Notes: generated by a model from the sequence alone, not told the origin. A stretch of DNA of 64,000 bases from an uncultured Desulfobacterales bacterium (GCA_938048455.1 CALIUY010000036.1:1-64000), one strand, 5' to 3'; positions 30,805 through 41,078 are shown, numbered from the stretch's first letter. A program made the numbers and translations.

Positions 30805-32136
30805 ATGCGCTATCTTCCGCACACGCCGGAGGAGATCGCGGGGATGCTCGCCCGGGTCGGCGTGGACGATCTCGAGCGGCTCTTCGACGTCATCCCTCCG
30901 GAATGCCGCCGCACGCGGCCGATGGTGCTTCCCGAAGCGCGGAGCGAATGGGAGCTCGACCGGCACATGGAGGCGCTCGCCGGCCGGGTCACCCCGTTCC
31001 GCGGCGCCCGAATTTTCCTCGGTGCGGGAAGTTATCCTCATTTCATCCCCGAGGCCGTGCGCTTCGTCACCCAGCGCTCGGAGTTCGTCACCGCCTACAC
31101 CCCCTACCAGCCGGAGATGAGCCAGGGGACGCTCCAGGCGATCTTCGAGTACCAGACCCTCGCCGCACGCCTGCTCGGCCTGGAAGTCGCCAACGCCTCG
31201 ATGTATGACGGCGCCTCGGCGCTCGCCGAGGCGCTGCTCATGGCGGTGCGCCTCACGGGACGCCGCGCGGTCGCCCTTTCCCGCGCCGTGCACCCCTTCT
31301 ACCGTCGGGTCGTGGATACTTACCTCGAGCCGGCGGGGATCGCGCGTCGCGAGCTCGCCTTCGGCCCGGCGGGAACGACCGACCCCGCGGGGCTCGGGGA
31401 CGCGGACAACCTGGCCGCGGTCGCCATCCAGTCGCCCAACGTCTTCGGCTGCCTGGAGCCTCTCGACGCCTTCGCCGAGCGCGCCCACGCGGCAGGGGCG
31501 CTTGCGGTCGCGACCTTCACCGAGCCGCTCGCCTTCGGCCTCTTCGCCGGCCCGGGGAAGCTCGGTGCGGACATCGCCTGCGGGGAGGGGCAAAGCCTGG
31601 GAATCCCGCCTTCCTTCGGCGGCCCGGGCCTGGGGATGTTCGCCGCCCGGCTCGCCCACGTGCGCCAGATGCCGGGACGGCTGGTCGGCGAAACGCGCGA
31701 CCTCGAAGGCCGCCGCGGCTTCGTTCTCACCCTCTCCACCCGCGAGCAGCACATCCGCCGCGAGAAGGCGACCTCCAACATCTGCACCAACAACAGCCTC
31801 TGCGCCCTCACGGCCGCGGCCTACCTCGCCTGCCTCGGCAAAAGCGGCCTGCGGGAACTCGCGCGCCTGAACCGCGACAAGGCCGAGTACCTGAAACGGG
31901 GACTCGCGGGCCGGGGCGTGCGGCTGCCCTTCTCCGCCCCCACCTTCAACGAGTTCACGGCCCTCTTCCCCCCCGCGTTCCGCGAAACCCACCGGCGCCT
32001 CGCCGAGCGCGGCATCGTGGCCGGCTTCCCCCTCGAGCGCTGGTACCCCGAACTCGAGGACCACTATCTCTTGTGCGCCACCGAGGTCCACGAGCGCGCG
32101 GACCTCGACGCGCTGATCGCGGAGGTGCACGCATGA
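30805..32136 (+). CDS. gcvPA: Glycine decarboxylase subunit 1 (P protein alpha)
   Basis: A 443-residue amino-terminal half of the split P protein, beginning RYLPHTPEEIAGML and containing FLGAGSYPHFIP and TPYQPEMSQGTLQ, all family signatures. With GcvPB it decarboxylates glycine. The two-subunit form is usual in Gram-positives, many deltaproteobacteria and archaea. Its stop overlaps the gcvPB start (ATGA). Confidence 0.96.
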   Translation: MRYLPHTPEEIAGMLARVGVDDLERLFDVIPPECRRTRPMVLPEARSEWELDRHMEALAGRVTPFRGARIFLGAGSYPHFIPEAVRFVTQRSEFVTAYTPYQPEMSQGTLQAIFEYQTLAARLLGLEVANASMYDGASALAEALLMAVRLTGRRAVALSRAVHPFYRRVVDTYLEPAGIARRELAFGPAGTTDPAGLGDADNLAAVAIQSPNVFGCLEPLDAFAERAHAAGALAVATFTEPLAFGLFAGPGKLGADIACGEGQSLGIPPSFGGPGLGMFAARLAHVRQMPGRLVGETRDLEGRRGFVLTLSTREQHIRREKATSNICTNNSLCALTAAAYLACLGKSGLRELARLNRDKAEYLKRGLAGRGVRLPFSAPTFNEFTALFPPAFRETHRRLAERGIVAGFPLERWYPELEDHYLLCATEVHERADLDALIAEVHA

Positions 32137-33608
32137 ACCCCCTCCAGGCCGCTACCGGACTGGTCTTCGAGGAGCCGCTGCTCTGGGAGCGCGGGCGAAA
32201 CGGCCGCACGGGCTTCTCCATGCCGCGGCGCGACGTCGAGGAGACCCCGCTGCCGCAGGAGCTATCCGTCGAGCCGCCCGATCTGCCCGAGCTCTCCGAG
32301 GTCGACCTTGTGCGCCACTACGTGCGCCTTTCGCAGTGGAACGTGGCGGTCGACACGGCGATGTATCCCCTGGGCTCCTGCACGATGAAATACAACCCCA
32401 AGACCAACGAGCGCCAGGCCGCGCTCCCGGGTTTCGCCCTCGCCCACCCGCTTCTGCCCGAAAGCCTCTGCCAGGGGGCGCTCGAATTGATCGCGGCCCT
32501 CGAGTGTCTGCTGGCGGAGATCACCGGCCTGGATGCCGTGACCCTCCAGCCGGGAGCGGGCGCGCAGGGCGAGCTCGCCGGGATGTTGATCTTCCATGCC
32601 TACCACCGCCGCCGCGGCCGGGTGCGCTCGAAGATCCTCGTCCCCGACACCGCCCACGGCACCAACCCGGCGAGCGCCGCGCTGTGCGGCTACACGGCCG
32701 TACCGGTGGCCTCGGGCGGGCGCGGCATCCTCGAGCCGCAGGCCGTAGCCGCCCTCATGGACGAGCAGACGGCCGGCATCATGCTCACCAACCCCAACAC
32801 GCTCGGCCTCTTCGAGGAGCACGTGGCCGAAATCGCGCGCATCGTGCACGAAAAAGGGGGGCTGGTCTACGGGGACGGCGCCAACATGAACGCCGTGCTG
32901 GGCCGGGTGGACATGGGCCGGATCGGGGTCGATGTGCTGCACCTGAACCTGCACAAGACCTTCTCCACCCCCCACGGCGGGGGCGGACCCGGCGCGGGCC
33001 CGCTCTGCGTGAAGCGCGAACTCGAGCCCTTCCTGCCCGTCCCGCGGGTCGTCCACCGCGAGGGCCGCTTCGCCTGGTCCGAGGATTTCCCTCTCTCCAT
33101 CGGGAAACTCCAGGCCTTCTGGGGGAACTTCGGCGTGCTCGTGCGCGCCTACAGCTACATCTTGAGCATGGGGGCGGCGAACCTCGAACAGGCGAGCCGG
33201 CTTGCGGTCCTGAACGCGAATTACCTCCGCGTCGGCCTGCGCGAGCACTACGCCCCGGCCCACGACCGGCCCTGCATGCACGAGTGCGTCTTTTCCGACG
33301 CGCGCCAGCGGCCCCTCGGGGTGACGACCCTCGACATCGCCAAGCGCCTGATGGACTACGGCTTTCACCCCCCCACGGTCTACTTTCCCCTCGTCGTTCC
33401 GGGGGCGCTCATGATCGAGCCGACGGAGACCGAATCGAAGGAAATGCTCGACCTCTTTCTCGCCGCCATGGCCGCGATCGCCCGCGAAGCGCGGGAAGAC
33501 CCGGAGCGGTTGCGCACGGCTCCCACGCGGTGCCTCCGGCGCCGGCTGGACGAGGTGGCCGCCGCCCGCAAGCCGACCCTTACCGGCCGGCCGCCCTCGG
33601 CTCCATGA
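32133..33608 (+). CDS. gcvPB: Glycine decarboxylase subunit 2 (P protein beta)
   Basis: A 491-residue PLP-binding half of the P protein. The PLP lysine lies in LHLNLHKTFSTPHGGGGPG, and the DTAHGTNPASA segment is also typical. The ATG at 32133 was chosen from the ATGA overlap with gcvPA. Its stop overlaps lipB in the same way. Confidence 0.96.
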   Translation: MNPLQAATGLVFEEPLLWERGRNGRTGFSMPRRDVEETPLPQELSVEPPDLPELSEVDLVRHYVRLSQWNVAVDTAMYPLGSCTMKYNPKTNERQAALPGFALAHPLLPESLCQGALELIAALECLLAEITGLDAVTLQPGAGAQGELAGMLIFHAYHRRRGRVRSKILVPDTAHGTNPASAALCGYTAVPVASGGRGILEPQAVAALMDEQTAGIMLTNPNTLGLFEEHVAEIARIVHEKGGLVYGDGANMNAVLGRVDMGRIGVDVLHLNLHKTFSTPHGGGGPGAGPLCVKRELEPFLPVPRVVHREGRFAWSEDFPLSIGKLQAFWGNFGVLVRAYSYILSMGAANLEQASRLAVLNANYLRVGLREHYAPAHDRPCMHECVFSDARQRPLGVTTLDIAKRLMDYGFHPPTVYFPLVVPGALMIEPTETESKEMLDLFLAAMAAIAREAREDPERLRTAPTRCLRRRLDEVAAARKPTLTGRPPSAP

Positions 33609-34363
33609 AGCCCTCCGTTCCCTGGCGCGCCGTCCGCCTGGGGCGGATGGCCTACGGTGAAGCGCTCGCCCTGCAGCGACGGCTCGTCGCCGCGCGCGCC
33701 GCCGGGGCGCTGAGAGGGGATATCGTTCTCTTCGTGGAACACCCGCCGGTCTTCACGACCGGCCGCCGCGGCGGCCGGGAATGCCTGCTCGTCCCCGAAG
33801 AGACGATCGCCGCCCGCGGCATCCCGATCGTCGCCGTCGAACGCGGCGGCTTCATCACCTACCACGGGCCGGGTCAGGCGGTCGTCTACCCGATCCTTCA
33901 TCTGCCGCAAAACGGACTGGGGGTGGCCGAGCTCGTCTCCGGCCTGGAGGAGGCGATGATCCGCACCGCGGCCGACTGGGAGGTCGCGGCGGGGCGGGAT
34001 GCACGCAACCGCGGCTGCTGGGTGGGGGGGAAGAAGATCGGGAGCATCGGGCTCGCCGTGCGCCGCGGAGTGAGCTTCCACGGGCTGGCCTTCAATGTGG
34101 ACCTCGATCTCGAGCCCTTTTCCTGGATCGAGCCTTGCGGGCTCGCCCAGGTGGGTGTAACTTCGCTTGCGCGCGAGTCCCCGCGCCCGGTCTCACTGCC
34201 CGCCGTCGAGCGGGCCCTCGCGCGTTATCTCGGGGAGATCTTCGGCCGCTTCTGGGAGAGGGTCTCCCGCGGGGATCTCGAAAAGGAGCTCGTCGCATGG
34301 GAAACTGCGGTGGAACCCCGGGGGGGTGCCCCCCCGCCGCCGGTCCCAAGCCCCCCTGGTTGA
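33605..34363 (+). CDS. lipB: Octanoyl-ACP:protein octanoyltransferase LipB
   Basis: A 252-residue LipB. The catalytic Lys in GGKKIGSIG and catalytic Cys in WIEPCGL are present, as are RGGFITYHGPGQ and the HGLAFNVD segment. It moves octanoate from ACP onto lipoyl domains such as GcvH. The start ATG overlaps the gcvPB stop and the lipA gene begins inside its 3' end. Confidence 0.95.
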   Translation: MKPSVPWRAVRLGRMAYGEALALQRRLVAARAAGALRGDIVLFVEHPPVFTTGRRGGRECLLVPEETIAARGIPIVAVERGGFITYHGPGQAVVYPILHLPQNGLGVAELVSGLEEAMIRTAADWEVAAGRDARNRGCWVGGKKIGSIGLAVRRGVSFHGLAFNVDLDLEPFSWIEPCGLAQVGVTSLARESPRPVSLPAVERALARYLGEIFGRFWERVSRGDLEKELVAWETAVEPRGGAPPPPVPSPPG

Positions 34364-35190
34364 AACGCCGCCTGCCCCCGGGCGAGGCGTACGGTCGCGT
34401 GCAGGCGCTGATCGCCCGGAAAGGGCTGCACACCGTCTGCCAGGAAGCGCGCTGCCCGAACCTCGGGGAGTGTTACGCGCGGAACACGGCGACCTTTCTC
34501 ATCCTGGGCGACCGCTGCACCCGCGACTGCCGCTTCTGCGCCGTCACCCCCGGCACCCCCCTCCCCCCCGACCCCGAGGAGCCCGAGCGCGTCGCCCGGG
34601 CGGCGGCCGAGATGGGGCTCGCCTACGTCGTCATCACCTCGGTCACGCGGGATGATCTCGCCGACGGCGGCGCCGCCCATTTCGCCGCCACGATCACCGC
34701 CGTGCGCCGTCTTCTGCCGCCGGCGCGGGTCGAGGTGCTCATTCCCGATTTCCAGGGCCGCCCCGAGGCGCTGCTCACCGTGATCCGCGCCGCACCCGAC
34801 GTGATCAACCACAACGTCGAGACCGTCCCCCGTCTCTACCCGCGGGTCAGGCCGCAGGCCGACTACCGCCGCTCCCTCGAGCTGCTCTCGCGGGTCGCCG
34901 CCTCCGGGATTCCGGCCAAGTCCGGGCTCATGCTCGGTCTGGGGGAGCGCGCGGAGGAGGTGCGCTCCGTCCTCGAGGAGCTCCACCGCGCCGGCTGCCG
35001 CATCCTCACCCTGGGACAGTACCTGCAGCCCTCCCCCGCGCATCTGCCGGTCGTCTCCTGGGTGACGCCGGAGGAGTTCGAGCACTGGCGCCGCCTGGCC
35101 TCGGCGATCGGCTTCGCGGAAGTCGCCTCCGCGCCCCTCGTGCGCAGCTCCTACCGCGCCGACCGCTCCTTCGAGGCCCTCCTCCGATGA
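34297..35190 (+). CDS. lipA: Lipoyl synthase LipA
   Basis: A 297-residue radical SAM enzyme that inserts two sulfurs into protein-bound octanoate. It has the auxiliary cluster cysteines CQEARCPNLGEC, the radical SAM motif CTRDCRFC and the terminal RSSY serine ligand. The ATG at 34297 has an AGGAG site 8 bases upstream and lies inside the 3' end of lipB (67-base overlap). A slightly longer amino terminus with Gly/Pro/Cys is present. It overlaps alr by 4 bases. Confidence 0.95.
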   Translation: MGNCGGTPGGCPPAAGPKPPWLKRRLPPGEAYGRVQALIARKGLHTVCQEARCPNLGECYARNTATFLILGDRCTRDCRFCAVTPGTPLPPDPEEPERVARAAAEMGLAYVVITSVTRDDLADGGAAHFAATITAVRRLLPPARVEVLIPDFQGRPEALLTVIRAAPDVINHNVETVPRLYPRVRPQADYRRSLELLSRVAASGIPAKSGLMLGLGERAEEVRSVLEELHRAGCRILTLGQYLQPSPAHLPVVSWVTPEEFEHWRRLASAIGFAEVASAPLVRSSYRADRSFEALLR

Positions 35191-36350
35191 GCGTCCCCTC
35201 CCCGATCCGTGCCGAGGTCGATCTGGCGGCGATCGCGCACAATGTCCGCGCGCTTCGCGGACGCACCGCCCCGGGGACAGCCTTCATGGCCGTGGTCAAG
35301 GCCGACGCCTACGGCCACGGGGCGGAGGCCGTCGCCCGGGTCGCCCTCGACCACGGCGCCTCGTGGCTCGGGGTGGCGCGCCTGCAGGAGGCGTTGGCCC
35401 TGCGAAGGGCGGGCATCGAAGCCCCGATCCTCGTCTTCGGAGCGACGGCGGCCGAGGAGGCCGAGGTGCTCGCCGCCCGGGAGATCCGGCAAGCGGTCGG
35501 CACGCTCGAGGCCGCCCGGGCCCTGGCCGCGGCGGCATCCGCCCGCGGGGTCCGGGTCCGCGTGCACGTGAAGATCGACACCGGCATGGGACGGCTGGGT
35601 TTCGTGCCCGAAGCGCTCAGCCGGCCCGAGGACTCCCCCGCCTCCGAGGATCGACTCTGCGCCCGTCTGGAGGAAATCCTCCGCCTGCCGGGTCTCGAGA
35701 TCGAGGGCGTCTTCACCCATTTCGCCTCCGCCGATGCCGCCGATCTTTCCTCGGCCGAACGGCAGCTGGCGCTCTTTCTCGAGCTGCTCGCGGCGCTGCG
35801 GGCGCGCGGCATCGAGTTTTCCCTGCGGCATGCGGCGAACAGCGCGGGGCTGCTGCGCCTTCCCGCCGCCCATCTTGATCTCGTCCGCGCCGGGATCGCC
35901 CTCTACGGAATCGCCCCCGCACCCGAGGTCGCGCCGCCGGTCAGGCTCGTCCCCGCCATGACCCTGCGGGCGGCCGTGGTGCAGGTGAAGGAAGTGCCGG
36001 CCGGATTCGCCGTGAGCTACGGCAGCACCTGGCGGGCGCCGGCGCCGACCCGCATCGCCACGATCGCCGCCGGCTACGCCGACGGCTACCCGCGGCTTCT
36101 CTCCTCGCGCGGCCGCATGCTCTACCGCGGGGCCAGCCTCCCCGTGGTCGGCCGCGTCTGCATGGATCTCACCATGCTGGACGCCGGGTCCGCCCCCGGG
36201 ATCCGACCCGGAGACGAGGTCGTGGTCTTCGGTCGCGACGGAACCCTCTCTCTTCCCGTCGAGGAGGTGGCTTCCGCGGCCGGGACGATCCCTTACGAAA
36301 TCCTCTGCGGCGTCTCGGCCCGCGTCCCCCGGGTCTATCTTCCGGCGTAA
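35187..36350 (+). CDS. alr: Alanine racemase
   Basis: A 387-residue PLP enzyme making D-alanine for peptidoglycan. The PLP lysine is in AVVKADAYGHG near residue 35; the second catalytic residue is the Tyr in AVSYGSTW, with GRVCMDLTM further on. Last gene of the run with 4-base overlaps from gcvPA onward. Its place behind lipA is not obviously functional. Confidence 0.95.
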   Translation: MSVPSPIRAEVDLAAIAHNVRALRGRTAPGTAFMAVVKADAYGHGAEAVARVALDHGASWLGVARLQEALALRRAGIEAPILVFGATAAEEAEVLAAREIRQAVGTLEAARALAAAASARGVRVRVHVKIDTGMGRLGFVPEALSRPEDSPASEDRLCARLEEILRLPGLEIEGVFTHFASADAADLSSAERQLALFLELLAALRARGIEFSLRHAANSAGLLRLPAAHLDLVRAGIALYGIAPAPEVAPPVRLVPAMTLRAAVVQVKEVPAGFAVSYGSTWRAPAPTRIATIAAGYADGYPRLLSSRGRMLYRGASLPVVGRVCMDLTMLDAGSAPGIRPGDEVVVFGRDGTLSLPVEEVASAAGTIPYEILCGVSARVPRVYLPA

Positions 36351-36414
36351 CCCGCGGCGAGGTTTTCGTTTGACGAGCCCCTCCGGCGCTTAGTAAAAGG
36401 CGGCCGATCGTCCC

Positions 36415-37632
36415 ATGCCCGAAATCGTCCTCATCAACATCACCGGCAACGACCGTCCGGGTCTCACCGCCCAGCTCGCCGAGACGCTCGCCCCCTACGG
36501 GGTCACCCTGCTCGACATGGGCCAGGCGGTGATCCACGATTTTCTCTCGCTGGGCATCCTGATCGAAATCCCCGACGCCTCGCGCTCCTCGTCGGTTTTG
36601 AAGGACATCCTGTTTGCGGCGCACCGCCTGGGCCTCCAGGCGCGGTTCACGCCGATCGACGAGCAGCGTTACGAGGCCTGGGTCGAGCAGCCCCAGAGCG
36701 AGCGGCGGATCATTACGCTGCTCGGGCGCCGAATCACGGCCGCTCCCCTCGCCCGGGTGGCGCGCGCCCTCGCCGACAACGGCCTGAACATCGAGACGAT
36801 CACGCGGCTGTCGCGGCGGCTTTCGCTTTCGCGGCCCGGGGAGGCCGCGCACGCCTGCATCCAGATGAGCGCCAGCGGCACGCTTGCCGACCCCGACAGC
36901 CTTCGCGGCAGATTGCTTTCCATCTCCGAGGAGACCGGAATCGACATCTCCTTCCACCTGGACACGATCTACAGCCGCAACCGCCGGCTCGTCGTCTTCG
37001 ACATGGACTCGACCCTCATCCAGGCCGAGGTGATCGACATCCTCGCCTCCCGCGCCGGCGCAGGCGAACAGGTCGCGCGCATCACCGAGGAGGCGATGCA
37101 GGGGAAGATCGACTTCCGCGAAAGCCTGATCCGCCGCGTCGCCCTGCTCCGCGGCCTGCCCGAAAGCGTGCTTGCCGAGGTCGCCGCCGGGCTGCAGTTG
37201 ACCGAAGGCGCCGAACGCGTGGCCGCGACCCTCAAGAGCCTGGGCTATAAGCTCGGGATCATCTCCGGAGGCTTCGATTACTTCGGCCGCAGGCTCCAGA
37301 AACGGCTCGGCTTCGACTACCTCTTCGCCAACCGCCTGGAAATCGAAAACGGGCTTCTGACCGGCCGCCTGGAGGGCGACATCATCGACGGCCCCCGCAA
37401 AGCGGAGATCTTGAAGACGATCGCCATGGTGGAGAACATCAGCCTCGAGCAGACGATCGCCGTCGGCGACGGGGCAAACGACCTGCCGATGCTGCACACC
37501 GCCGGCCTGGGGGTGGCTTTTCATGCCAAGCCCAAGGTGCGGGCGAACGCCGACCAGGCGATCTCGAGCCTCGGGTTGGACGGCCTGCTCTACCTCATGG
37601 GGATCGCCGAGCAGGAAACCCGCCTCGGCTGA
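36415..37632 (+). CDS. serB: Phosphoserine phosphatase SerB with tandem ACT region
   Basis: A 405-residue protein. The first 180 residues hold two ACT-type regulatory domains (starts IVLINITGNDRPGLTAQLAE and IITLLGRRITAAPLARVARAL). The HAD phosphatase domain follows with DMDSTLIQ (nucleophile Asp), SGGFDYF and GDGANDLPML. It makes serine, the precursor of glycine, and thus links to the gcv genes just upstream; the ACT domains probably sense serine. Confidence 0.94.
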   Translation: MPEIVLINITGNDRPGLTAQLAETLAPYGVTLLDMGQAVIHDFLSLGILIEIPDASRSSSVLKDILFAAHRLGLQARFTPIDEQRYEAWVEQPQSERRIITLLGRRITAAPLARVARALADNGLNIETITRLSRRLSLSRPGEAAHACIQMSASGTLADPDSLRGRLLSISEETGIDISFHLDTIYSRNRRLVVFDMDSTLIQAEVIDILASRAGAGEQVARITEEAMQGKIDFRESLIRRVALLRGLPESVLAEVAAGLQLTEGAERVAATLKSLGYKLGIISGGFDYFGRRLQKRLGFDYLFANRLEIENGLLTGRLEGDIIDGPRKAEILKTIAMVENISLEQTIAVGDGANDLPMLHTAGLGVAFHAKPKVRANADQAISSLGLDGLLYLMGIAEQETRLG

Positions 37633-37731
37633 CCCCCTCGACCCCCCGCTTCCCTCTTTCGCCCCCGGCAGGCGATTGCCAAGCGGCGAAACATCCTTAC
37701 CGTCTCCTTGTTCTCCCGGAAAGGAACGCCG

Positions 37732-39228
37732 GTGGGTGAAGCGAAAGCGGAAACATACGATCGGCATCCAGGAAGGCGAAAATCCGCTCCCCCCTCCTCT
37801 TGCTCTTCCGGGCGCGCACGGGGGCCAACCCTGAGCGCGGCGCTCCCGGGGAAGCGCAAGCTCGCCTATGCCGCTCCGGCCTTTGCGCTCGCCGTAGTGG
37901 GAATTCCGGTCTACGTCTACCTTCCCAAGTTCTACACCGACGTGGTGGGGGTCCCGGTCGCCGCCGTGGGCGGAATCCTCGCCGGCGTGCGCCTGCTCGA
38001 CGCCGCAACCGACCCCCTCATGGGGCACCTGTCGGATCAGACCCGCACCCCGTTCGGCCGCAGGCGACCCTACCTCGCGCTCGGCGCCCCGCTCGTCGCC
38101 GCCGCGATGTTCTTTCTCTCCACCCCGCCGGAAGGGGTGCCGACCGCCTGGTTCGCCTTCTGGATCACGGCCCTCTTTCTCGCCTGGACGGCGGTGACCG
38201 TGCCTTACGAGGCGCTCGGCCCCGAGCTCACCTTCGACTACCGCGAACGAAACAGCCTCTTTGCGCTGCGCGACGGGATGCTGCTCGCGGGCACGCTGGC
38301 CGCAGCCGCCGCGCCGGTCCTGATCGAGGCGGTGTTCTCCCTGCCGGCGGGTCCCGAGGGGGAGCGCCTGAAATTTTTCTGGATGGCCCTTCTGTACGCC
38401 CCGCTCCTTGCGGGCACCGCGGCTGTGTGCGCGCTCGCCGTGCGCGAACTCCCCGCGGCGGGCGCCGCCGCCACGGCCGGGCTGGGGCGGGGGCTTTGGC
38501 TGACCTTGAAAAACCGGCCGTTTCGGATTCTGCTTCTTTCCTACACGGTGAGCGCCTTCGGTGCGAACCTTCCGGCGACCCTGATCCTCTACTACGTGCA
38601 ATATGTGCTCGAGGCCTCCGGCGCGGAGGGCTTTCTGTTGCTCTACCTCGGAAGCGGGATCCTTTTTCTGCCGGCCTGGACGGCGCTTGCCGGCAGGATC
38701 GGCAAGAAAGCGGCCTGGCTCTCCTCCATCGCCGTCAACACCGGGGCCTTCGTCGGCGTCTTCTTTCTCGGGCCGGGCGACGCCGCGATCTACGGGGTCC
38801 TCGTGGTTCTCTCCGGGGTGGGGCTGGGGGCCACACTGGCGCTCCCCTCCTCGATCCAGGCCGACGTCATCGACTACGATGAACTGCTGACCGGCGAGCG
38901 CCGCGAGGGCCGCTATGTCGGCCTGTGGTCGATCGCCAAGAAACTCGCCGCGGCCGGCGGGGTCGGGGTGGGGCTCTTTCTGCTCGGCCGTTCGGGCTAC
39001 GTCCCGAACGGCCCCCAGCCCGAGTCGGCGCTTTTCGCCCTGCGGGTCCTCTACGCGCTCGTCCCCTCCCTTTGCAACCTCGCGGCACTGGCGATCGCCG
39101 CGCGCTTTCCGATCGACGCCGCTCGGCATGCACGCATCCGCGAGGCGATCGAGCGTCGGCGCCGCGGCGAGGCGGTGGAAGACCCGCTCCGGCCGGGGCT
39201 GTGGCTTTCCCCCGCGAACAGGGACTGA
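37732..39228 (+). CDS. GPH-family (MelB-like) transporter
   Basis: A membrane protein of about 498 residues with some 12 hydrophobic segments. The family motif LLDAATDPLMGHLSDQT with TPFGRRRPYL, and VPYEALGPELTFDYRERN are GPH/MelB signatures. The GTG at 37732 has an AAAGGA site; a TTG 24 bases upstream is possible. GPH members normally symport sugars, but copies next to CFA-type genes are common in singlet-oxygen-response clusters, so the substrate here may not be a sugar. DUF1295 follows 3 bases later. Confidence 0.88.
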   Translation: MGEAKAETYDRHPGRRKSAPPSSCSSGRARGPTLSAALPGKRKLAYAAPAFALAVVGIPVYVYLPKFYTDVVGVPVAAVGGILAGVRLLDAATDPLMGHLSDQTRTPFGRRRPYLALGAPLVAAAMFFLSTPPEGVPTAWFAFWITALFLAWTAVTVPYEALGPELTFDYRERNSLFALRDGMLLAGTLAAAAAPVLIEAVFSLPAGPEGERLKFFWMALLYAPLLAGTAAVCALAVRELPAAGAAATAGLGRGLWLTLKNRPFRILLLSYTVSAFGANLPATLILYYVQYVLEASGAEGFLLLYLGSGILFLPAWTALAGRIGKKAAWLSSIAVNTGAFVGVFFLGPGDAAIYGVLVVLSGVGLGATLALPSSIQADVIDYDELLTGERREGRYVGLWSIAKKLAAAGGVGVGLFLLGRSGYVPNGPQPESALFALRVLYALVPSLCNLAALAIAARFPIDAARHARIREAIERRRRGEAVEDPLRPGLWLSPANRD

Positions 39229-39231
39229 ACG

Positions 39232-40038
39232 ATGGCGATCCCCGTCGAACTCTTGATTGCCGCGGCGCTGGCGGTGTTCCTCCTCATGACCGCGGGGTGG
39301 GTCGCCAGCCTCATCCGGCGAAACGTCACCGTGGTCGACAGCCTCTGGGGTCTGGGATTCGTGATCGTCTCCTGGATCGGATGGGCCGCAGGCGAAGGAT
39401 GGGAGGTCAGGCGCCTTGCCGTGGCCTTGCTCGCCACCCTCTGGGGCCTGAGGCTCTCCTTCTATCTCACGCGGCGCAATCGGGGACGGCCCGAAGATCC
39501 CCGTTACGCCGCCTGGCGCCGCGAGAGCGGAAGACGGTTCGCCTGGGTGAGCCTCGGGAAGGTCTTCTGGTTGCAAGCGGCCTTTCTCTGGGTGATCGCG
39601 CTCGTGCTGCTCGCCCCCCAGGCGGCGCCGGAGCCGAAGCGGCTGACCGCGTGGGATGCGGCCGGGGGAGGGCTTGCGCTTTTCGGAATTTTTTTCGAGG
39701 CGATCGCCGACCGCCAGCTTGCCCGCTTCCGGGCCGATCCGCAAAACCGCGGCCGGGTGATGGACCGTGGCCTGTGGCGCTTCTCGCGCCACCCCAACTA
39801 CTTCGGCGAATGCCTCGTCTGGTGGGGCTTCTACGGCATCGCCCTCGCCGTGCCGGGCGGGATCTACACGATCTTCAGCCCGATCCTGGTGACGCTCGTT
39901 TTGCTGAAGATGACCGGGATCCCGCTCACCGAACGCTCGATCCTCGAGCGGCGGCCCGCCTACCGCGACTACCAGCGCCGGACCTCGGCCTTCTTTCCCC
40001 TTCCCCCGCGGGAGCCCAAGGATGAGTCTGCTGATTGA
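39232..40038 (+). CDS. DUF1295 (steroid 5-alpha-reductase-like) membrane protein
   Basis: A 268-residue protein with about six membrane segments and the carboxy-terminal motif [22 protein letters not shown], which is diagnostic of DUF1295 and the wider isoprenylcysteine methyltransferase/5-alpha-reductase fold. Residues R/HPNYF bind the cofactor in relatives. Members near CFA-type genes are suspected to reduce or modify acyl chains; none is assigned here with certainty. It overlaps the next gene by 17 bases. Confidence 0.9.
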   Translation: MAIPVELLIAAALAVFLLMTAGWVASLIRRNVTVVDSLWGLGFVIVSWIGWAAGEGWEVRRLAVALLATLWGLRLSFYLTRRNRGRPEDPRYAAWRRESGRRFAWVSLGKVFWLQAAFLWVIALVLLAPQAAPEPKRLTAWDAAGGGLALFGIFFEAIADRQLARFRADPQNRGRVMDRGLWRFSRHPNYFGECLVWWGFYGIALAVPGGIYTIFSPILVTLVLLKMTGIPLTERSILERRPAYRDYQRRTSAFFPLPPREPKDESAD

Positions 40039-41062
40039 CGCCGCCGAACGCGGCCTGCTCCCCGACCCCCTGATCCGGCTGGGAATCCGCTTTCTCGACC
40101 GCCGGCGCCTCGCCGCCGAAAGGCATGCCGACCCGGAGCAGGCGCTCGCCGCGAAGATGCGCTTTCTTGCGCAGATGCGCGCCTCCCCCATCGCCCCGGC
40201 GCCGGCCGCGGCGAACCGCCAGCACTACGAGGTTTCGCCGGAGTTTTTCCGGCTCGTGCTCGGAAGGCGCATGAAATACAGCGCCTGCTATTGGCCCCCC
40301 GGGGTCGCCGATCTCGAGGCGGCCGAGGAGGCGATGCTCGAGCTCGTCGCCGAACGCGCGCTCCTCGAGGACGGCCAGCGGGTGCTCGAACTCGGCTGCG
40401 GCTGGGGCTCCTTCGCGCTGTGGGCGGCGGAGCGCTTCCCGCAAAGCAGGCTCCTTGCCGTCTCCAACTCCGCCCTCCAGCGGCGCTTCCTCGAGGCAGA
40501 GGCGCGCGCCCGGGGCCTGGGCAACCTCGAGGTCGTGACCGCCGACATCAACGATTTCGCCCCGCAGGGGCTCTTCGATCGGGTCGTCTCGATTGAGATG
40601 TTCGAGCATCTCGCCAACTGGCCGCTGCTGCTCGCGCGCATCCGCTCCTGGCTCAGGCCCGGGGGAAAGCTCTTCCTGCACGTCTTCTCCCATCGTCGCC
40701 TGGCCTACCGTTTCGAGACCGAAGGAGCCGGAAACTGGCTGGGCCGCCATTTCTTCACCGGCGGTATGATGCCCGCGGACGATCTTCTTCTCTATTGCCA
40801 GGACGACCTGGTCCTCGAGCGCCACGACCGCCTGAACGGGCGCCACTACGCGAAGACGGCCGAGGCGTGGCTGGCGCGTCTGGACCCAAGGCGCAAAGAG
40901 GCCCTCGCGGCCTTGGGGGCCGAAGGGGAACGGGGGGAGGCGAAACGCAGGCTCCAGCGCTGGCGCATCTTCTTTCTCGCCTGCGCCGAGCTCTGGGGAT
41001 CTGCCGGCGGAAACGAGTGGATCGTCTCGCACTACCGGATGCGCCGCCGCGAAGACGGCTGA
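40022..41062 (+). CDS. CFA-synthase-like SAM methyltransferase, short form
   Basis: A 346-residue methyltransferase of the cyclopropane synthase superfamily. It has [22 protein letters not shown] with the conserved Cys, the SAM site [11 protein letters not shown], and [11 protein letters not shown]. It lacks the usual amino-terminal 100-residue domain of true CFA synthase (compare 41079-42365). Its relatives include enzymes that methylate unsaturated phospholipid acyl chains without ring closure, for example on the path to furan or branched fatty acids. That assignment is an inference. Its stop faces the cfa stop, 16 bases apart. Confidence 0.85.
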   Translation: MSLLIDAAERGLLPDPLIRLGIRFLDRRRLAAERHADPEQALAAKMRFLAQMRASPIAPAPAAANRQHYEVSPEFFRLVLGRRMKYSACYWPPGVADLEAAEEAMLELVAERALLEDGQRVLELGCGWGSFALWAAERFPQSRLLAVSNSALQRRFLEAEARARGLGNLEVVTADINDFAPQGLFDRVVSIEMFEHLANWPLLLARIRSWLRPGGKLFLHVFSHRRLAYRFETEGAGNWLGRHFFTGGMMPADDLLLYCQDDLVLERHDRLNGRHYAKTAEAWLARLDPRRKEALAALGAEGERGEAKRRLQRWRIFFLACAELWGSAGGNEWIVSHYRMRRREDG

Positions 41063-41078
41063 AGGGGCTCGGCCGCCC

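Noticed and set aside
36169-40191. A 1340-codon open frame on the minus strand
   Set aside because: It is antisense to alr, serB, the GPH transporter and DUF1295, which all have clear family motifs; its composition is the Arg/Gly/Pro/Glu-rich pattern of a GC-rich shadow frame.
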